Positions 37,848-52,800 of a DNA stretch of 64,000 nt are shown here, piece after piece. The translations under genes were made by a program, and so were the position numbers. The stretch's first letter is position 1. Every line of letters starts with the position of its first letter. The notes beneath the pieces are model-generated. The model did not search any database, was not told the origin of the DNA, and saw only the letters and a program-made list of their open reading frames with translations. The DNA comes from Heterocephalus glaber (taxonomy: Eukaryota > Chordata > Mammalia > Rodentia > Bathyergidae): positions 2,497,426-2,561,425 of the forward strand of contig NW_004624733.1 of assembly GCF_000247695.1 (NCBI RefSeq). Reading direction: 5' to 3'.

Positions 37848-40800
37848 CTATGTATGCATAGGTATAAGTGAAATTAGTGGCAGCAACAATCCCATGGATG
37901 AGAAAAAGGAATTAGGATTATTTTGTTATTATAAAGCATTCACGAAAGCTGCTGACTGGCTTCCAAGAAGATGGCAGAGTGGTGAGCAGCAAAGAAAGAG
38001 CTTCTCTGAGATTTGGTGTCCTTACACTGGAATATAGCAGCAAGAGGAGGAGGAGGAAAGAAATGGGACCCCAGGACCCAGGAAGGATCTGAGGGGAGAA
38101 TTGAAGTCAACAAGGAGAATGAAAAGAGAGACTTTAAGGAAGAGGAGGGAGGTGCCAAGCAGCACTCTCTCACAGAGCCTGAACGCTCTGCGAGGGAATG
38201 ACAGTGGGCTGAACCTGCAGACATATGGTGACTGCTGAAGACCTCAGAGGGCTCCATGGAGAAACACACCAGTGGAACAGAGCAATGGATGCACTAGACT
38301 GCACCAAGTGGTGAGTTATCGGGATTCAGACCTCAGCCAGGAGAGGGTGATTGGCTGGTAGCCATCTTGGAGAGGGGCCAACTGAGCTCTGAACTCAGAA
38401 TAGCTGCAGGCAGACTCCATCTAGTGGCTTCCAGTGTCTTGATGCAGGTGCTGAGTTCAAGTCACCAGGTAGTCAGGGAGAGGAGGTCAAGCCAGCAGGA
38501 GACAAATAAAGACTGTTGTAGGCTCAAAGAATCCGGTTCCAGCCTATTAGCCAGAAACTGGCCCGAATTTCAGAGGAACTAAAGGGGCAGGCTGGCTGGG
38601 ATTATCTACCACCTCACCATGAAGTTGCAGCTAGCTTCCTGGGATTAATCAATTTGGCTCTGGACTCTGATTGCCCACACTGTCTAACAGTGACAGCAGA
38701 GACACACCTTCAATTGGACATTTTTTTGGTTTTTTATCTTTTTTCTTTCTGTTTTCCTCTTTTCTAGTTCTTCTATTGTTTTTAGTTTTTTTCTTGATAG
38801 TTTGAACAGAGTTCTAGTTTTTGTTGCTGTTCTGTTCTTTTTTATTTTTTCCTTTCCTTTTCCAACTGTCATCTTCACCAGTTTCCTAACATTTGTCCTC
38901 TAGCCTTGCTTCTGACCTCTTCCTTTTCTTCTACTTCTGTTTTTTATACCCTAACCCCTTTTAAATCTTGTCCCCTAAAGGTAAAAGCCACATTGAGGGC
39001 GAAAATTTGACATTTTCTAGGCTGTATTTGATGTTATTGTTATTGATTGCACTACTTTAGCCAAGGTGACATAATTGTGCTAATCAGTTGTTCCTCCTGG
39101 TATACCAAGACTGAGATTGCCTAAGGCTCTTAAAAAAAAAAAAAAAAAACACCTATAGGCCAGTGCCAAAGAACTGGCAGCTGAGCCAAGTAGGCAGAAA
39201 CTTCTCATCCCCAATAAATTGAAGCCTGCAACAGACTCAAAACCCAAAAGCTAGCTACAACTGGAAGATGCTTCTAAGAAGTGGTCATTTCCTATGGGTT
39301 CTTAATACTGGAAATAAAGCTACTTGCTATAAGCAATTTATAAGCATCAAATCAGGAATCAAACTAAAAAAAAAAAAAAGAAAATAAGAAACACTTAAAC
39401 AAGATGCAACCCCACAGACTTTCAGCTCACCAAAGACAAACCCCCGGGGCAATGAAGTGGAACAATCCAAAAGCCACCCACCTGGACTCCCTGGAGTGTT
39501 AATAGAAGAAGTAACAAAGCAAATGAACAAAGCTTGAGAAAAACATCAAATGCAGAAATAAATTCCCAATAACCTCAGAGATGGTGACCAGAATGAAAGA
39601 TACAGATAAAAAAACAGAGGAGCTCAAGAACATTATGGAAACCATGAATGCCCAGTATAGGAAAGAAATGGAATCCATGAAACAGATTCAAACACATATC
39701 CAGGAGATTAAAAACTCCACTGAAAGTATATGCAACAGATCGAGCCAATGCAAGGACAGAATATCGAATATAGAAGACAAGATTGTAGTTAGCAATCAGG
39801 AAAAGAGAGATTTTTAAAAAATACCAAGGGACCATGAGAAATCAATCCAACAGCTGCTAGATGATGCAAACAAGAATAACACAGGATTGATTGGAGTCAA
39901 TGAAAAAGCAGGGAACAGCTCAAGTGACATAAAAAAAAACCTGTTCTCAGAAGTAATGGCAGAAAACTTCCCAAATAGGGAAAAATAATTTGACATACAG
40001 ACAAGTGAGGCATACAATCAATTACAACCTAATTAGCCATCATCAAAAAAAAAAATCTTCCCAAAGCCAAATAACAGTCAAGATTCCAGAAATTCAACAC
40101 AGGGACAGAATATCAGAAGCTGTTAGAGAAAAGAAACAAATCACCTATAAAGGAAAGCCCATCAAAATCATAGCAGACTTCGGGCTGGGGATTTAGCTCA
40201 GTGGTTTTGCCACCTGCTGTGCAAGTGCAAGGACCCAAGTTCGATCCCTGGTACAAAAAAAAATCATAGCAGACTTCTCAACACAAACTCAAGTCAAGGA
40301 GAACTTGGAGTAAAGTATTTCAAGCCCTAAAGGAAAACAAGCTCAAAGCCAGATTGATGTACACTGCAAAACTATCCTTCAAAATTGATGGAGAAATAAT
40401 ATACTTCCATGACAAAGAACACCTGAAGAAAATCATTACCACCACACCAGCATTTCAAAGTGTTCGAAGGATATCCTACAAATAGACAATAAGGATTACA
40501 ACTCCATGAACCCCAACAGAATGAATCCACCAAACAAGAAAAGAAATTAAACAGAAAAAGAAAGAAGGAAGCCAAGAGCTGGAAAATAACATAACAGAGA
40601 TAAGACAATACATATCAATGTATTAACCATCAATGTTAATGGTCTCAATTCACCAATCAAAAGCAACAGACTGGTAGAATGGATCAAGAAGCAAGATCCA
40701 ACAATATGCTGCATATAAGAAACATATTTATTTGAAAAGTAAATTCATAGACTGAAAGTCAAGGGATGGAAAACAATGCTCCATGTAACAGGAAACTGGA

Positions 40801-43800
40801 AAAATGCAGGGGTAGCTATTTTATTTGCAGACAATGTGGATTTCAAACCGAGACTGATTAAGAGAGACAAAGAAGACCACTACATCCTGTTAAAGGGAAT
40901 AATCCAAGAGGAAGAGCTAACAATCCCAAATATAGCCACCAAATATAAACGCCAAATATAAACACCAAATAGCAGCGTACCCAACTATACAAAACAAATA
41001 TTAATGGACATGAAAAATCATATTAAGCATTAATACAGTTGTAATAGGGGACCTCAACACCCCACTGCCACAAATAGATCAACTAGACAAAAAAATCAAT
41101 AATGAAGTATTAGAATTGAACCAAACTTTTGAACAAATGGACTTAGTAGATGTCTACAGAGTGTTCCACCCCACAACATCAGAATACATATTCTTCTCAG
41201 CTGCACATGGGACTTTCTCCAAAATAGATCATATACTAGCTCACAGAACACGCTTCAGTGAATGCAAAGGAATTGAAATAATCCCATGCATATTCTCAGA
41301 CCATAGTGCAATGAAGTTGGAAATCAATGACAAAAGAAACCACAAGAACTCTGTAAACACATGGAAATTAAATAACACCCTCTTGAACAATCAATGGGTT
41401 ACACATGAAATTAGAAATCAGACAATTTCTACAATTAAACGATAATGACAATACTACATACCAGAACTTATGGGACTCAATGAAAGCAATTTATAGCAGT
41501 GAATTCCCGTATGAGAAAAACAGAGTGGGCTCAAATAAACAACCTAATATTGAACCTCAAGCTTCTAGAAAAAGAAGAGCAGGTCAAGCCCAAAGCTAGT
41601 ACAAGGGAGGAAATTACAAAAATCAGAGCAGAAATTAATACAATTGAGACTAAGAAAATACTACAGAGTCAGTGAATCGAAGAGTTGGTTCTTTGAAAGA
41701 TTAAATAAAATTGACAAACCCTTAGCCAACCTTATCAAAAAAAAGGAAAGAAAAGACTCAAATCCATGCAATTAGGAATGAAAAGGGTGAGATTCACAAC
41801 AGATCCTGCAGAGATTCAGAAGATCATCAATACTTACTTCGAGAGTCTGTATTCTACTAACATGGAAAATACAGAAGAAATGGACAGATTCCTAGATACA
41901 TATGAATTATCAAAACTGAATCAAGAAGATATAGAAATTCTACATAAACTACTATCAGTCAGTGAAATTGAATATGTAATTAAAAAACTACCAACAAAGA
42001 AAAGCTCTGGCCCTGACGGATTCACTGCTGAATTCTACAAGAAATTTAAAGAAGACCAAATGCCGCTATTCCTCAAACTCTTAAAGGGAAGCAATACTCC
42101 CAAATTCATTCCTGGAAGCAAACATTACACTGATTCTAAAATCAGAGAAGGACCCAACCAAAAAAGAGACTTACAGGCCAATCTCCCTAATGAACATAGA
42201 TGGAAAAATCCTCAATAAAATATTGGCAAACAGAATGCAGCAAATCATCCAGAAGGTTATACATTATGACCAAGTTGGATTCATCCCAGGAATGCAGAGA
42301 TGGTTCAACATACATCAATAAATGTAATACGCTATATTAACAGAGCCAAGGACAAAAACTATATGATCCTCTCAACAGATGCAGAAAAAGCATTTGCCAA
42401 GGTCCAACACCCATTCATGACAAAAACCCTACAGAAAATTGGTACAGATGGATTTTATCTCAATCTAATAAAAGCCATCTACGACAAACCAACAGCCAAC
42501 ATAATACTAAATGGTCAAAAACTGAAAGCTTTCACTCTAAAATCAGGAACAAGACAAGAATGTCCACTATCACCACTCCTGTTCAATATAGTTCTGGAAA
42601 CATTAGCCACAGCAATTAGACATGAGAAAGAAATAAAAGAAAGAAAGATAGGAAAGGAAGAAGTTAAATTATCATCATTTGTGGATGACATGATACTCTA
42701 CATAGAAGACCCCAAAATCTCCACCAAAAGACTCCTAGATGTAATAACCAAATTCAGTGGCATAGCTGGATACAAAGTCAACACTCAAAAGTCAATAGCC
42801 TTCCTGTACATAACTAACAGACTCATGAACAGAGAAATTAAGAGACATAATCCCTTTCACAATAGCATCCAAAAAAATGAAATACCTAGGAATCAATCTA
42901 ACAAAAGAAGTAAAAGACCTTTACATTAAAAACTACAGTATTCTTGAAAAAGGAGATTGAAGAGGACATCAGAAAATTAAAAGAGTCCCCAGCCAAAAAG
43001 ATATCCTTTGTTCTTGGATAGGAAGAAGCAATATAGTGAAAATGGCCATACTACCAAAACTGTTATACAGATTCAATGCAATCCCAATCTAAATCCCAAC
43101 AGCGTATTTCACAGAATTAGAAAAACTATCCTAAAATTCATTTAGAACCAGAAGAGATCTAGAATAGCAAAGGTAATTCTGGGCAACAAAGGCAAGGCAG
43201 AGGGTATTACAATCCCTGACTTTAAATTATACTACAAAGCTATGGTAATAAAAACACCATGATACTAGCAAAAGAACAGACCTGAGGATCAATGGAACAG
43301 ACTACAGGATGCAGAAACAACTCCAGACATACTCAACCACCTTATCTTTGACAAAGGAGCCAAACATCTTCACTGGAAGAAAGATAGCCTCTTTAATAAA
43401 TCATGCTGGAAAAACTGGTTTTCCACCTGCTGAAGATTGAAACTAGACCCATGTCTTTCACCGTGCACTAACCTAAAATTGAAATAAATCAAAGATCTAA
43501 ATATTAAAACAGAAACACTAAATCTGCTGCAAAAGAGAATACGTAGAACGCTTGAAGACACAGGTGTAGGCAAAGACTTCATGAACAAAACTCAGACTGC
43601 ACGGGAAATACTACAAAAAAATCAGAAACTGGGACCTCATCTTATTAAACAGCTTTTGCATAGCAAGAGAAACCACCAACAAAGCGAAGAGATAACCCAC
43701 AGAGGAAGAAAAATTTTTTACCAGCTATTCAGTTATAGGACTATTATCTAGAATATATAAAGAACTTAAAAAAAAAAAAATCAGACCTCCCAAATTTAAA

Positions 43801-46800
43801 GACCCGATGAAAAATGGGCATCTGAAATAAAGACACTTCTCAGATAAAGAATTAGAAATGGCAGATAAATATATGAAAAAATGTTCAACATCACTGGTCA
43901 TTTGAGAGATGCAAATTAAAACAACACTGAGATTCCATCTCATTCCAGAAAGAATGGCTGCTGTCAAGAAATTAACGAATAACAAATCCTGGAGGGGTTG
44001 TGGGGAAAAAGGAACCCTTCTCCACTGTTGGTGGGCGTTTATACTGGTACAACCACTGCGGAAATCACTGTGGAGATTTTTCAAAAAACTAAAACTAGAG
44101 GTCCCATTTGACCCAGGTAAACCTCTTCTTGGTATCTTCCTGAAAGAATTAAAAGCATCATACCACAGGGATATACGCACATCCGTGTTTATGGCAGCAC
44201 GGTATGTAATAGCTAAATCTCAGAAACAGCCCAAATGCCCATCAACTGATGAGTGGATAAAGAAGATTTGGTGTTTTTTTTTTTACTATAGAGTACTACT
44301 CTGTCATAAAGAAGGATGTGCTTCAGACATTTATAGCTAAATGGATGGACCTTGAGACCATATTCTTAAGTGAAATAAATCTGACACATGTTTAAATATT
44401 GCATTGTTTCTCCGGTGTGAGAAACTGAATGTGGAAAAAAGGACTGAGATGTATAACGCATGTTGGGAAATGGGAAGAGTGTTCAAATGGGCAGGGGAAC
44501 AAGGGAAGAGGGAGAGAGGAAGGAAGGGACAAGAAAAAAGTGAGAATAAAAGAAAAAAATGGAAACAAAGCTTTTGTACATAGGGAGGGGAATGGGCTTG
44601 AGGGGGGAAATGGGATAAAATAAAATAAAATTTATTTTTAAAAAAGGTATTCTCATTACCTGTGAAAAAGTACAGTGCCTAGGGCTGGAGATTTAGCTCA
44701 GTGGTTCTAGCGCCTGCCTTGCAAGCGCAAGGTCCCAAGTTTGATCCTCAGTACCAAAAAAAAAGTACAGTGCCACTGAAACCGGACTTGAAAATTATAT
44801 GACAGTCTTACTTGAAAGTGTAAATGTACAATGCAAACTTCAGGGCAATACTAACAAAAGTAAAAACAAAAAGAGATAAATGATAAAAGAGAAATAATGA
44901 AATCATATAAATAATGCTCATTAAAACTACAACACTAAGCTAGGCATGTTGGCACACCTCTGTAATCCCAACTACTCTGGAGGCTGAAACAGGAGAATCA
45001 CAAGCTTGAAGTTAGTCTGTGCAACTTAGAAAGACCCTGTGTCAAAATAAAAGATAAAAGAAGCTGGGACGTAGCTTAGTAGTTGGGTGTACCTGGGTTC
45101 AACACTCAGTATCATAAAACAAACACACTCACAAGAGAAGACAAAAATAGGATCAAAAAACTGATGATAATTAATTGAATATTTCAAAGAAACTAACAAG
45201 ATTTTGAATTGTACCCAATACAAAGAAATTATTTAGGTCTAGGTTGATAAATATGCCAAGCACCCTGATCTCATCGCTAAAGATTGTATACACGTACCAT
45301 ATTAAAATGCCACATTATATCCCCAAAATATGTACAATTTGATGCCTGAATTAAATAAGTAAGAAGAAAGAGCAACAAAGATCTATTATATTCCACAAAA
45401 CTGTAAGGGATATAGCAGATATTAACTACGTCAGTATTCACTTTGAATAGTCAAAGTCTAAATGTACCAACTGAAAGACTGAGCTTGTCAAGTGGGACAA
45501 AAACCAGGCCCGGCTATATGTTGTTGTCTATAAGAAACCTACTTTAAATGTAAACACATATAGACTAAAAGTAAATGAACAGAGAAAAATGTACATATTA
45601 ACACTGATGGAATGCCTATAGTCATGTCATATGAAGATGACTTGAAAGTGAGAAAAGTTATCAGGGATAAAGAAAGGCATCACATAATGATAAAGGGATT
45701 AATTCACCAAGAATGGATTAAAGGCTTAAACATAAGGCCTAAAATTGTAAAACTACTAGAAGAAATTATAGGTAAAAAGCTCTGTGACACTGACTGAATA
45801 CGGCTTCCAAAGCACAGGCAATTAAAACAAAATCAGACAAATGGGGATACATCAAAACTTAAAAGCTTCTGGAAAGCAAAGGATATAATAAACAGAGTAT
45901 AGTGACAACCAACAGATTAGGAGAAAATATCTGCGATCTATATATCTAACAAGGGTTAACATCTAAAATATAAAAGGGAAAAAACAAGTAACTCAATTTA
46001 AAATCAACAAATGACCTGAACAGACATTAATCTAAAGAAGGATATGTTACTGGCCAACAGATAGATGAAAAAAATGTTCAACATCACTAAATCATCAAGG
46101 AAGTGCAAAGTAAAATCACAATGAGAAACCACCTTGTACATGTTAGAATGGCTATTACCTAAAGGACAAAAAATACCAAGTGTTGGCAAGCACATGGAGA
46201 AAAGGGAAGCCTTGCACACTATTGGTCAGAATGTAAATTATTACAGGCACTATGGAAAACTGTACAGATAGAATTAACGTATGATCCAGCTATACCACCT
46301 CTGAGTATATATCGAAAAAATCTGAGGTTAGTATGTTTAAGAGATACCTGCACTATTATGTTCAATGCAGCTTTACTCACAATAACTCAGTAATAGAATC
46401 AACCTATATCAATGGATAAATAGGCTAAAGAAAATGTGTATATAATAATGAAGTACTGGGGAATCAGAGAGGTGGAGAGAGAATGCTTAAATGATACAAA
46501 ATTTCAGTTAGATAGGAGTAAGTTCCCAAGTACAGCGTGGTGACCACCCTTGGTAACAATATACTGTACATTTCAAAACTGCTAAGAATTAATCATTCTC
46601 TTTTATATACATATTTCCTAGTATCACTTTGTACCTCATAAATATTCAAAATTATCTGTCAATATATAATAAAGATTTTAAAAGAACTTATTTTTGACTT
46701 TTATATTTTACAAATGGGGGAGGAAGAAAGCAGTGAGAAGAGAGACCAAGAGACAGAGACCAATGAGCACAGGTCAACCTCCAGTCCCAAAAGCACTGTC

Positions 46801-49800
46801 TACACTTATGGATACTGTGGCACTGGGAACCAGCTCTCTCTCTTCTCAAGTTCCAGGGTACTGACCCATAAATATTCTGATTTAATTAAGTAAAGTCCTA
46901 GCAGTTTGTAAGAATATCTCAAATACACTAATTTTATTAAACTAATATCTGAAATTCACATTAATTTATCAGTTTGGGGGATAGATGAATTTTTACTGTC
47001 TCTGTTCTGCATTGTTTTTATAAAACATTTAAATTTGAACATGTATTTTTTTACAAAAGTGTTACTCAATTTTGTAGAGGAAAGCTGAATTTAGATAAAT
47101 ATCAAATACAATCTAAAAAAAATTAGAAATAATACTAATTTATTAATACATCACGCATAAGGGAATATCCAATTCCCAAACATCCATTTCTTCATTAACT
47201 CTTTTCATCTATCATTAAAAATTCCAATGTCAAAGAAGATTAAGAGGAAATATACATTTTAATAATAAAAGAAACTATGAATGTGTCAAACTCATCATCA
47301 CTATCATGGGTTGGGGAAAAACTTAGTTTACTTCCCCAGAATAGATTATTATCAAAATTACCTTGGTGGAGCAGTTGAGCTCGATAGCCTGGAAGGGAAG
47401 TTGTAAGGAAGGTATGCAGTCGAACAGCCAAAAGAAATTTTAACCCACACTCATCAAGAGTTTCTCCACCTAAAACCAAAGGCAAAAAAAGATTTTTAAT
47501 TTGTAAAATACCATTTTCTAAATATAATACAATACTAAAAAGTTCTGACAATCAACATATGTCACAGTATCAGATACAGGGACAAAACATTCTTAAACTG
47601 AAAAAAAAAACGCAGCAAAATAGTTTTAGCAGACTAACATAGTTTCTAATATATCTTTTCTTCTATGAAATTTTACATTATAGGAAAAAGTAGTATAATT
47701 AAGTACTTTAATTGGAAAAATAAAAAACATCTGATCTGAATCTTATTTAAATTAAAATGTAACTGAATTTTTAAATAGTTTAATCCCCTTCATGGCATAT
47801 TTTATAGTTGACATATACATATATATATTTACATTGATTCAAATCATATACCCATCCCAATAATTTGCTGCTAACACCGACAGGAAATGTTATACAGTAA
47901 GCAGGGCATCATCTTTTACTTTGAACAGTTAAAAACCAAACATCAATAACATAGTCACATCAAAATTAATATCTATTAGTAATCCTCTTAGTATTTATTA
48001 AGAAAATTGTCAGCTTTTTCCTTAATTTAGAATTTATTATTTTTATCTCAAATTTACTCCTTACCTTTCTTAGTTCATAGGATGCATCCTACTTATAGAT
48101 ACACAATTGGGATTATTTTAGTAGAGATTATTTTTTTCCTTTGGACATGTTAGATTTTTGTTTTGTTTCTTTGGGGGGGGTACCAGGGATCAAACTTGGG
48201 ACCTTGCACTTGTGAGGCAGGCGCCGGAACCACTGAACTAAATCCCCAGTCCTGGACCTGCTAATTTGAATGTTCCTCCAGACTAGAGTTATTGGATACA
48301 TATGCAAAAACTATATTACTATTGCAAGCTTGGTCGCCCAAAAGACTACACTGGCAATGTGGAAGTGCATTTTTCACTTCATATTCCTAATAGTGTCATC
48401 ATTTGAGGTTTAATAAGAATTCCCCATTCAAATTTGTTCATAACTCAAGAGTCTGAAAAGTAATGCTCTCTGATAAGGAAAAGATCTAATAATTACTAAG
48501 CTAATGCTCATATTTCTTATTCCACATAGGAGTATATACTAATGCTAATTTTTTTAAAAAACAGTATTTTAAAAACATAATTTTAATAGTGCATTATTAC
48601 AACATGAGGAAAACAAAAGAAACTATCTTATTTTCAGGTGTCTAAAATAACTTTAATAAAACAAACAGTACAAATGACTAGCATAATGAGTCTGTGCGGT
48701 TTCTCACAGTACTATGATTTATGGGAATAGATACTATTTATTGGACTTAAACTTGCTGTCAAGGCAGCAATTTTTTAAAAAAAAATTTCTTTTCTATGAA
48801 AAAAAGTAAAACTATTATCATTAGTTTTTACTCCAATCCTGCCAAGAATTTAGTTTTACCTTGGCTTCTGTCTCTGCTTTCTCCAATATCAGTGCTTGTA
48901 GTTGCAATTGTATCTGCCAAGGCCATCAAAGACATCTGTTCCATCCTACTGAGGCCTGGTAAACTAGAATGAAGTAAGTGCCCAGAAAGAACTTGAGCAT
49001 GCTCAAGTCCAAAATAAGTTGGACTGTATTGTGAAAGGTCAATAACTCTAGGCTTTGTATTTTCTTCATCTGTCTCTAACGCTTGAACATCAGGCATCAG
49101 AGCTGCAATCTGAAAAAGCTCATCATAATTCTCTTTCAACATTTGGTTTGATTTATTTAGGGAACTGTCATTACTAGATTTCTCCAAAGATGAGTAATAG
49201 CTATCATCATCTGCCGCAAGTAAAGCATATAAAGGAAGTGGAGGAACGGAATCTATTTCTGTATAATCTGTATTTTCAGCTTTGTTGAATGCCTGGGGAT
49301 CCCTGGTAGTGCTTCCACTAGCACTGATGGTGAGAGACCTCAGACGGCGTTCATGATTGGACTCAGCATCATTCAGAGCCACAACTTCCCCAGCAATGCA
49401 CTTGACAAGATGTGACAAGATTGCCTTTGCTCTCCGAACTTTGCCAAGATCCATGAGTTCCAAAAGCTGCAAGGGATGGTACTGAGGTAAAGTTGGGGAA
49501 AGCGTATGAGCTGCTTCAAAAAGACCTGAATCTTCCATATCCACTGAAAGATCAAATGCAGTTTTCTTCCCACAGATTTTCTGTGCAAGACTAGTCATGG
49601 ATCGAGTCAGAGTTTTCTTTGGAGGATGTAACCCAGAACTTGATGAGTTACTCTGTTTTATTAAACTCGGTATAGAAGGAGTGCTTCCACTGTATGACTC
49701 TGTTATAACAAGTTCTTGTTTCAAAGATGGCTGCCACTGGGAATACACATGCATTTCACAATCCATTCCTACCACAAGGATGCCATCCCTGACCCACGAT

Positions 49801-52800
49801 AAAGACACAGGAAAAGGTGGGGAGCCTTCTACAGAAGAAACCAAGTCCACACTTCGTAATAACACAAATTTAGAATGAGGCACAATTTTAGTACTCTCCC
49901 ACAGAGGAAATGCCAGGCTTTCCTTAGTAGTCTGTTCTTGTACCTTGCCAGACAGGGGTCCATACATAAAAAGTTTTGACCCAATTCCTACAGTCAGAAT
50001 ATGAGAACCATCTTCTCTAGACATCCAGTCTAAGTGAACTAAATGCTTTGTGTTGGATGTGATACTTTCTTTATTGAACAAATATGCCTCTTGTTTGTTA
50101 TAGGCCACTAAATTGCTATCAATACTAATGCCAGAATCCAAAACTGTGCTTAACTCATCCAAATGAATTGTCTGCTCAAGAACCCAACATGAACCTCCTG
50201 TGGATTCACATTCAAAAATACTTACATGCATCACAAAGTCCTGAGAAGATCTACTATTAAATGAAGGCTGCTTATAAGCTACAGCTAAACGATTTGTATG
50301 TGCACAACTAACTTCTATAGGCCTACCAGGTACAGTTATACTACTAATGCTCTGGAGTCCATCTTCAATAAGTAATGGCCATTCTTCCCAAATGTATGCA
50401 AGATCCATTTTTGCATTCTTTGACGTGGTAGATTCTCCATCTGTTACTCTGCATCTCCAAAATCTTACTTTTTCATCTGAGCATGAAGTTGCCAATAAAT
50501 AAGGAGCACTGCACACAGGATATAGAGAAGAACTACTCAGATGTCCTAAAAGAAAAATAATCCATTAACACAATGTCAAGTTTGGTTAATCACGTGTGTT
50601 TTTATGTATTAAAGGTTTTAATCCATTTTTATCAACTGCTAGTAAGAACATGACAGTCTGTATCAGTTTAAAGATGAACTAGAACAATAAAATGCTTATA
50701 ATGACACAAAAAGGTATATAAAAAGGTATCACAGAAACCTAGAGCTGAAAGGATACTAAGAAAATTTACTTCAATTCCTGAATTTATAAAGACCCTTGAC
50801 CAAATATATTAAGTATCTTGTGCCTAAATCAAAGAACTAGATGAAGGCAGAATGAAAACTTGAATTCTTACCCTGATTCTGAATCCAGCATTCATTTTAC
50901 AACCCTGCTAGTTTCATACATTACAAATCTCATTTTAAAGGGCCAGGGATTTAGCTCAGTGGTTCCGGCGCCTGCCTTGCAAGTGCCAAGGTCCCAAATT
51001 CAATCCCCGGTACCCCCCCCCCAAAAAAATCTCATTTTAAAGGTATCAATACATTTTTTAAAATCAGTCAATATTCCATGGCTCCTTCTTCACAGTTTTC
51101 AATAAAATGTGAATGGCCCACACTTTTCCCTAAGTGATCACTTTACAGAGCCCTTAATGATTAAGGTATTGTTAATATAACTGATGTTTAGAAGATTCCT
51201 AAATGGAACTTAACATTTGCTCATATTTAAATAATCATATACTATTAGTTTTCTAAATCAGAGATCAGGAAAATTAAAGGGCCAGATAGTAATAACTATT
51301 TTAGGCTTTACCAACACCACAGGGTCTTTGTTGCAACTATTCAACTCTGCAAGTGTAGGACCAAGCATGTACATACAATAGCAAACAAGTAAGGCTGTGT
51401 TTCATTCAAACATTTACAACAAGTGGGTGATTTACAGTTTATTGGCTTCTGCCTAAACTATTACACATGAACTACTAATTACAATGTGAACACATTATAT
51501 AGGAAATTTTATCACATTTTAAAAGTAAATTTCAGGGGTCGGGGATTTAGCTCAGTGGTTTCACTGCCTGCTGCGCAAGCCCAAGGACCCTAGTTCAATT
51601 CCCGGTACCAAAAAAAGGGTAAATTTCACTGTAATTATTACAGGTTTCGTTTTTAAAAGCCCTCAAGGAATACAGCAACATGACAAAATGATAAAACTGA
51701 CATCATCCATTAGTTTCTCTGAACTAAAGAATAAAGTTCTTATCCTTTCCAACAATACTTCTTAAAAAAAAAAAAAAAACAGAACTAGAAAACCAGCTTT
51801 CACCATATGCTACATTTTTTGTCAAGCAAATCTCTTTTTGCTTAGGACTTCTTTCAAAGAACTTAGGCCAAAGTTAAATAATAGTGTTATCTTGATAAAT
51901 GTCTTTGGGTTTTCTGTATTTGCCATGTTATTTTAATTTAAGTTCAGTTACAAAGACTGTGCTGTTCTGGCCAATAATAACAGCTCCTCAAATTCTGTCA
52001 ATGCAAAAGTTATTATTTTTCAAACTTTAAATTTTCCTTACATTGAAATTTTAAAAATTAAAACATACAAAGAAGCAGAATGTAAACATCAGAATACTGT
52101 TAATATCCCCAACTTTTGTAAACTGCACAATTCTGAAAAGAACGTACTTGACAACAAGGGAAACTGAAAAGTGTGCAAAGTAATCAGTCAAAAAAATGAC
52201 AGAGAAATAATAACAAAAACACATTTTTGATCATGAAATGAAAGAATTAGTGACAAAAAGATGGATGTTGTATTGGTATTCTTGATACTGGTTCTTTTTT
52301 TTTTTTTTCTGATACTGGTTCTTGATCATTCATGCACATGAGAATCGCTCAGAGCAATTGTTAGAACAGACTACTGCCTTCTACTCCAGACTTATAACAA
52401 AAAGCCACACTTTGACTATGACAATGAAAGGACTGACTGATTTATAAAAGATACAGATAAATACATAAAAATTTCTGTCTTGGTATTCCTGGTAAGCACA
52501 CGAGAATCACCTGGAAGGCTTATTAGCTCAGATTACTAGCCCTACCCCAGAGCCTGTGAATCAGTGACTGGGGTGCAACCAAGAATTTTTATTTCCAACA
52601 AGTTCAGGGGATGCTGAAGCTGCTCATCTGGAAACTACATTTTGAAAATATGCCAGAAAATAAGGATGATAAATATAGAGCAGGTACCACACATTTATTC
52701 ATTCTTAGCACATGGCTCCAGGTGCACATGGCTCCAGGCAACACTACCACTACTATGGAAGCTGCCAAATAAAGTTCAACTTAGTTACAATCTCCACTCT

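Larger units (their letters stand above)
35459..47361 (-). other. DMXL1 intron w10-w11, L1-filled
   Basis: 11.9 kb. It holds a MIR (about 35990), an old L1 3' piece (36400), a HAL1/L1 ORF1-like piece (36870), an (AT)n tract (37804), a near full-length L1 (37953-44640), ID and B1-ID SINEs and another old L1 (to 46690). The stretches 35459-35985 and 46690-47361 show nothing I recognise. No exon is needed here, because w10 and w11 join in phase. Confidence 0.85.

Noticed and set aside
38310..38345. Possible Y-RNA-like text ('gtggtgagttatcgggattc')
   Set aside because: The match is short and lies in the L1 copy B 5' UTR, with no further similarity.
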